Positions 6,042-7,014 of a stretch of DNA of 7,014 bases are shown here, in pieces. Location: contig PALY01000040.1 of assembly GCA_002707085.1 (NCBI GenBank), forward strand, positions 1 through 7,014, in the 5' to 3' direction. The notes below the pieces were generated by a model. It was not told the DNA's origin. It saw only the letters and a list, made by a program, of their open reading frames with translations, and searched no databases. Both the position numbers and the translations under genes were made by a program. Origin of the DNA: Deltaproteobacteria bacterium. Lineage in GTDB: Bacteria; Myxococcota_A; UBA796. Positions within the stretch are counted from its first letter, which is position 1; each line of letters opens with the position of its first letter.

Positions 6042-6069
6042 TTGCCCGAAGTGGCGCGTCTGGTACCCT
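6042..6069 (+). promoter_or_regulatory. Possible sigma-70-type promoter for the lysine-rich protein gene
   Basis: TTGCCC (6042-6047) and TACCCT (6064-6069) are separated by 16 bases, and TGG precedes the -10 as in extended -10 promoters. The element lies in the 88-base divergent gap (6012-6099), and transcription would start about 20-25 bases before the ATG at 6100. The -10 match is moderate (TACCCT against TATAAT). No clear promoter for the receiver gene is seen on the other strand. Confidence 0.3.
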
Positions 6070-6099
6070 GCGCATTCTGAACACAGGGGGAGTTTTTCT

Positions 6100-6783
6100 A
6101 TGTTTGATTTTCATTCAGTCCGCCGGGTGCGATCCATGATGTTCATCGTGGTCGTTTTGGGGCTTGGTATGGCGAGTACGGATGCTGAAGCCAAGAAGAA
6201 GTCCAGAGTAAAGAACAAGATTGAACTCACCGGTGTTGATTCCCTGGACAAAATCTTCAAGAAAGCGAGGACAGCCAATAAGAAATTGAAGAGTGCTGAG
6301 AAGAACATTCGCGCATCCAAGAAAGCGCTTCGCTCAGCATTAAAATTGGGCAAGAAGGCTACATACGCCGATGGGTTGAGGGAGTTGAGGTCCAAGGCAA
6401 AGGGCAAACTAAAGGTCGTCATGGTCCGCGGGGTTCCTACATTAAAGGCCAAAGAGGCCATTCCATCGGACATTCAGGCCGGGGTTGATGCCATCAACCG
6501 ACTAACGAAGACCATGCCCGCGACGATTCGCGATATGAAGACGGTCGCTTCGGCCAGTCTAAAAATGGTCAAGCACACAAAGAACCTGAGAAGGAATCTT
6601 CAACAGGAAGTCATGGCAAAAGATGGCAGTGGCCTGATCACAATGGCGATCAAGCTGCCCAAAATTGCCAAAACAAGCGCCAGGAATGTTCAGGTGATTA
6701 CTCGGATGCCTGGGCGAGCAAAAGACGTAAGGGATGATTTGGGAATGATTTCAAACTCGCTGCGTAAGACGTTTAAGAACTAA
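6100..6783 (+). CDS. Secreted, highly basic, lysine-rich helical protein
   Basis: This 227-residue protein has a signal peptide: RRVR at 8-11, a hydrophobic core (about 13-24), and cleavage after AEA at 29-31. By my count the mature part has about 35 Lys and 16 Arg against 15 Asp/Glu, a strongly positive charge for an exported protein. Residues about 50-90 are rich in Lys, Ala and Leu with heptad-like spacing (KKLKSAEKNIRASKKALRS), suggesting a coiled coil or amphipathic helices. The C-terminal half (about 125-227) also looks helical, and there are no Cys residues. No family is recognised. It might bind acidic polymers such as nucleic acid, polysaccharide or phospholipid, but that is inference from charge alone. 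The ribosome site GGGGGAG (6086-6092) is 7 bases before the ATG and is the strongest in this part of the window. The glycosyltransferase gene begins 6 bases after its stop, so the two are probably co-transcribed. Confidence 0.88.
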   Translation: MFDFHSVRRVRSMMFIVVVLGLGMASTDAEAKKKSRVKNKIELTGVDSLDKIFKKARTANKKLKSAEKNIRASKKALRSALKLGKKATYADGLRELRSKAKGKLKVVMVRGVPTLKAKEAIPSDIQAGVDAINRLTKTMPATIRDMKTVASASLKMVKHTKNLRRNLQQEVMAKDGSGLITMAIKLPKIAKTSARNVQVITRMPGRAKDVRDDLGMISNSLRKTFKN

Positions 6784-6789
6784 CCTTCT

Positions 6790-7014
6790 GTGTCTGTTTC
6801 TTGGCTGATCCCGGTCAGGGATGGTGACCGTTGGTTGGAGGCGTCAATTGCGTCTGCATTGGCTGAGTGTGGTCCATCCGATGAGGTTGTTGTTGTCGAT
6901 GATGGCAGCGTTCATGAGCCGCAAGCCAGGAGTTTGGAAGATGGTCGGGTTTGTCTGATTCGCCAGAAACCTTTGGGGATTGCTGCAGCCTTAGAGCGGG
7001 GGCGTGCAGTTTGC
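6790..7014 (+). CDS. Family 2 glycosyltransferase (GT-A fold), N-terminal part
   Basis: The gene is cut by the window end; 75 codons are visible. The protein begins VSVSWLIPVRDG, the first strand of a GT-A nucleotide-sugar fold, followed by a helix (DRWLEASIASALAE). Next comes the strand EVVVVDDGS (32-40), in which Asp37-Asp38 is the usual nucleotide-binding pair of GT2 enzymes, and then LIRQKPLGIAAALERG, matching the conserved region that normally reads N-x-G-x-x-x-A-x-N-x-G. The GTG at 6790 is the only reasonable start, because the previous gene's TAA lies in the same frame three codons upstream and the fold begins at once. No clear ribosome site is seen, so translation may be coupled to the preceding gene. 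GT2 enzymes transfer sugars to polysaccharide, lipid or protein acceptors; the acceptor cannot be told from this fragment. Confidence 0.9.
   Translation, partial: MSVSWLIPVRDGDRWLEASIASALAECGPSDEVVVVDDGSVHEPQARSLEDGRVCLIRQKPLGIAAALERGRAVC

Noticed and set aside
6012..6099. Sigma-54 promoter (GG/GC at -24/-12) near TGGCGCG at 6052
   Set aside because: The spacing from GG to the next suitable GC is about 15 bases instead of 10.
6100..6783. Lysine/alanine-rich protein as a histone H1-like DNA-binding protein
   Set aside because: A convincing signal peptide with an AEA cleavage site points to export, and the Pro/Ala/Lys repeat pattern of H1-like proteins is absent.

Overview
The window looks like chromosomal DNA from a Gram-negative bacterium of the Myxococcota or a related former deltaproteobacterial lineage. 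No marker gene fixes the taxonomy. The inference rests on several traits that occur together in that group: a DUF2330 protein, a C-terminal Cys / transmembrane / Arg-Arg tail resembling MYXO-CTERM sorting signals, long Asp-Ala stalks on envelope proteins, an FG-GAP lipoprotein, and a CehA/McbA-type secreted PHP hydrolase. Coding density is high. The longest gap between genes is about 88 bases, and there are no tRNA or rRNA genes, insertion sequences or CRISPR arrays.

Layout. Bases 1-83 probably hold the C-terminal end of a plus-strand gene. It meets, tail to tail, a minus-strand FG-GAP beta-propeller lipoprotein gene (85-1116). Diverging from that gene is a plus-strand run: a small SRPBCC/AHSA1-like protein (1167-1580), a DUF2330 surface protein with an Asp-Ala stalk and a C-terminal sorting-like tail (1640-3067), an N-terminally lipidated protein with its own Asp-Ala stalk (3064-3711), and a secreted PHP-domain metallohydrolase (about 3686-5614). 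The last three genes overlap at their ends (ATGA, then about 26 bases), so they are very probably translated as one unit. A stand-alone response-regulator receiver domain is encoded on the minus strand (5580-6011), and its 3' end overlaps the hydrolase gene by 35 bases. A short divergent intergenic region (6012-6099) precedes a plus-strand gene for a very lysine-rich secreted helical protein (6100-6783). Six bases after it begins a family 2 glycosyltransferase gene that runs off the window (6790-7014+).

How the parts may work together. Five of the products carry export or anchoring signals: two N-terminal lipoproteins, one protein with a C-terminal Cys tail, and two with ordinary signal peptides. 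The most interesting unit is the overlapping trio. Two neighbouring proteins carry the same kind of acidic Asp-Ala spacer but are anchored from opposite ends (C-terminal versus N-terminal), and they are co-encoded with a periplasmic or extracellular metallohydrolase. I infer a surface-displayed module of unknown substrate; the sequence does not prove that its parts interact. The receiver domain and the SRPBCC protein are cytoplasmic and have no visible functional link to the surface proteins beyond proximity.
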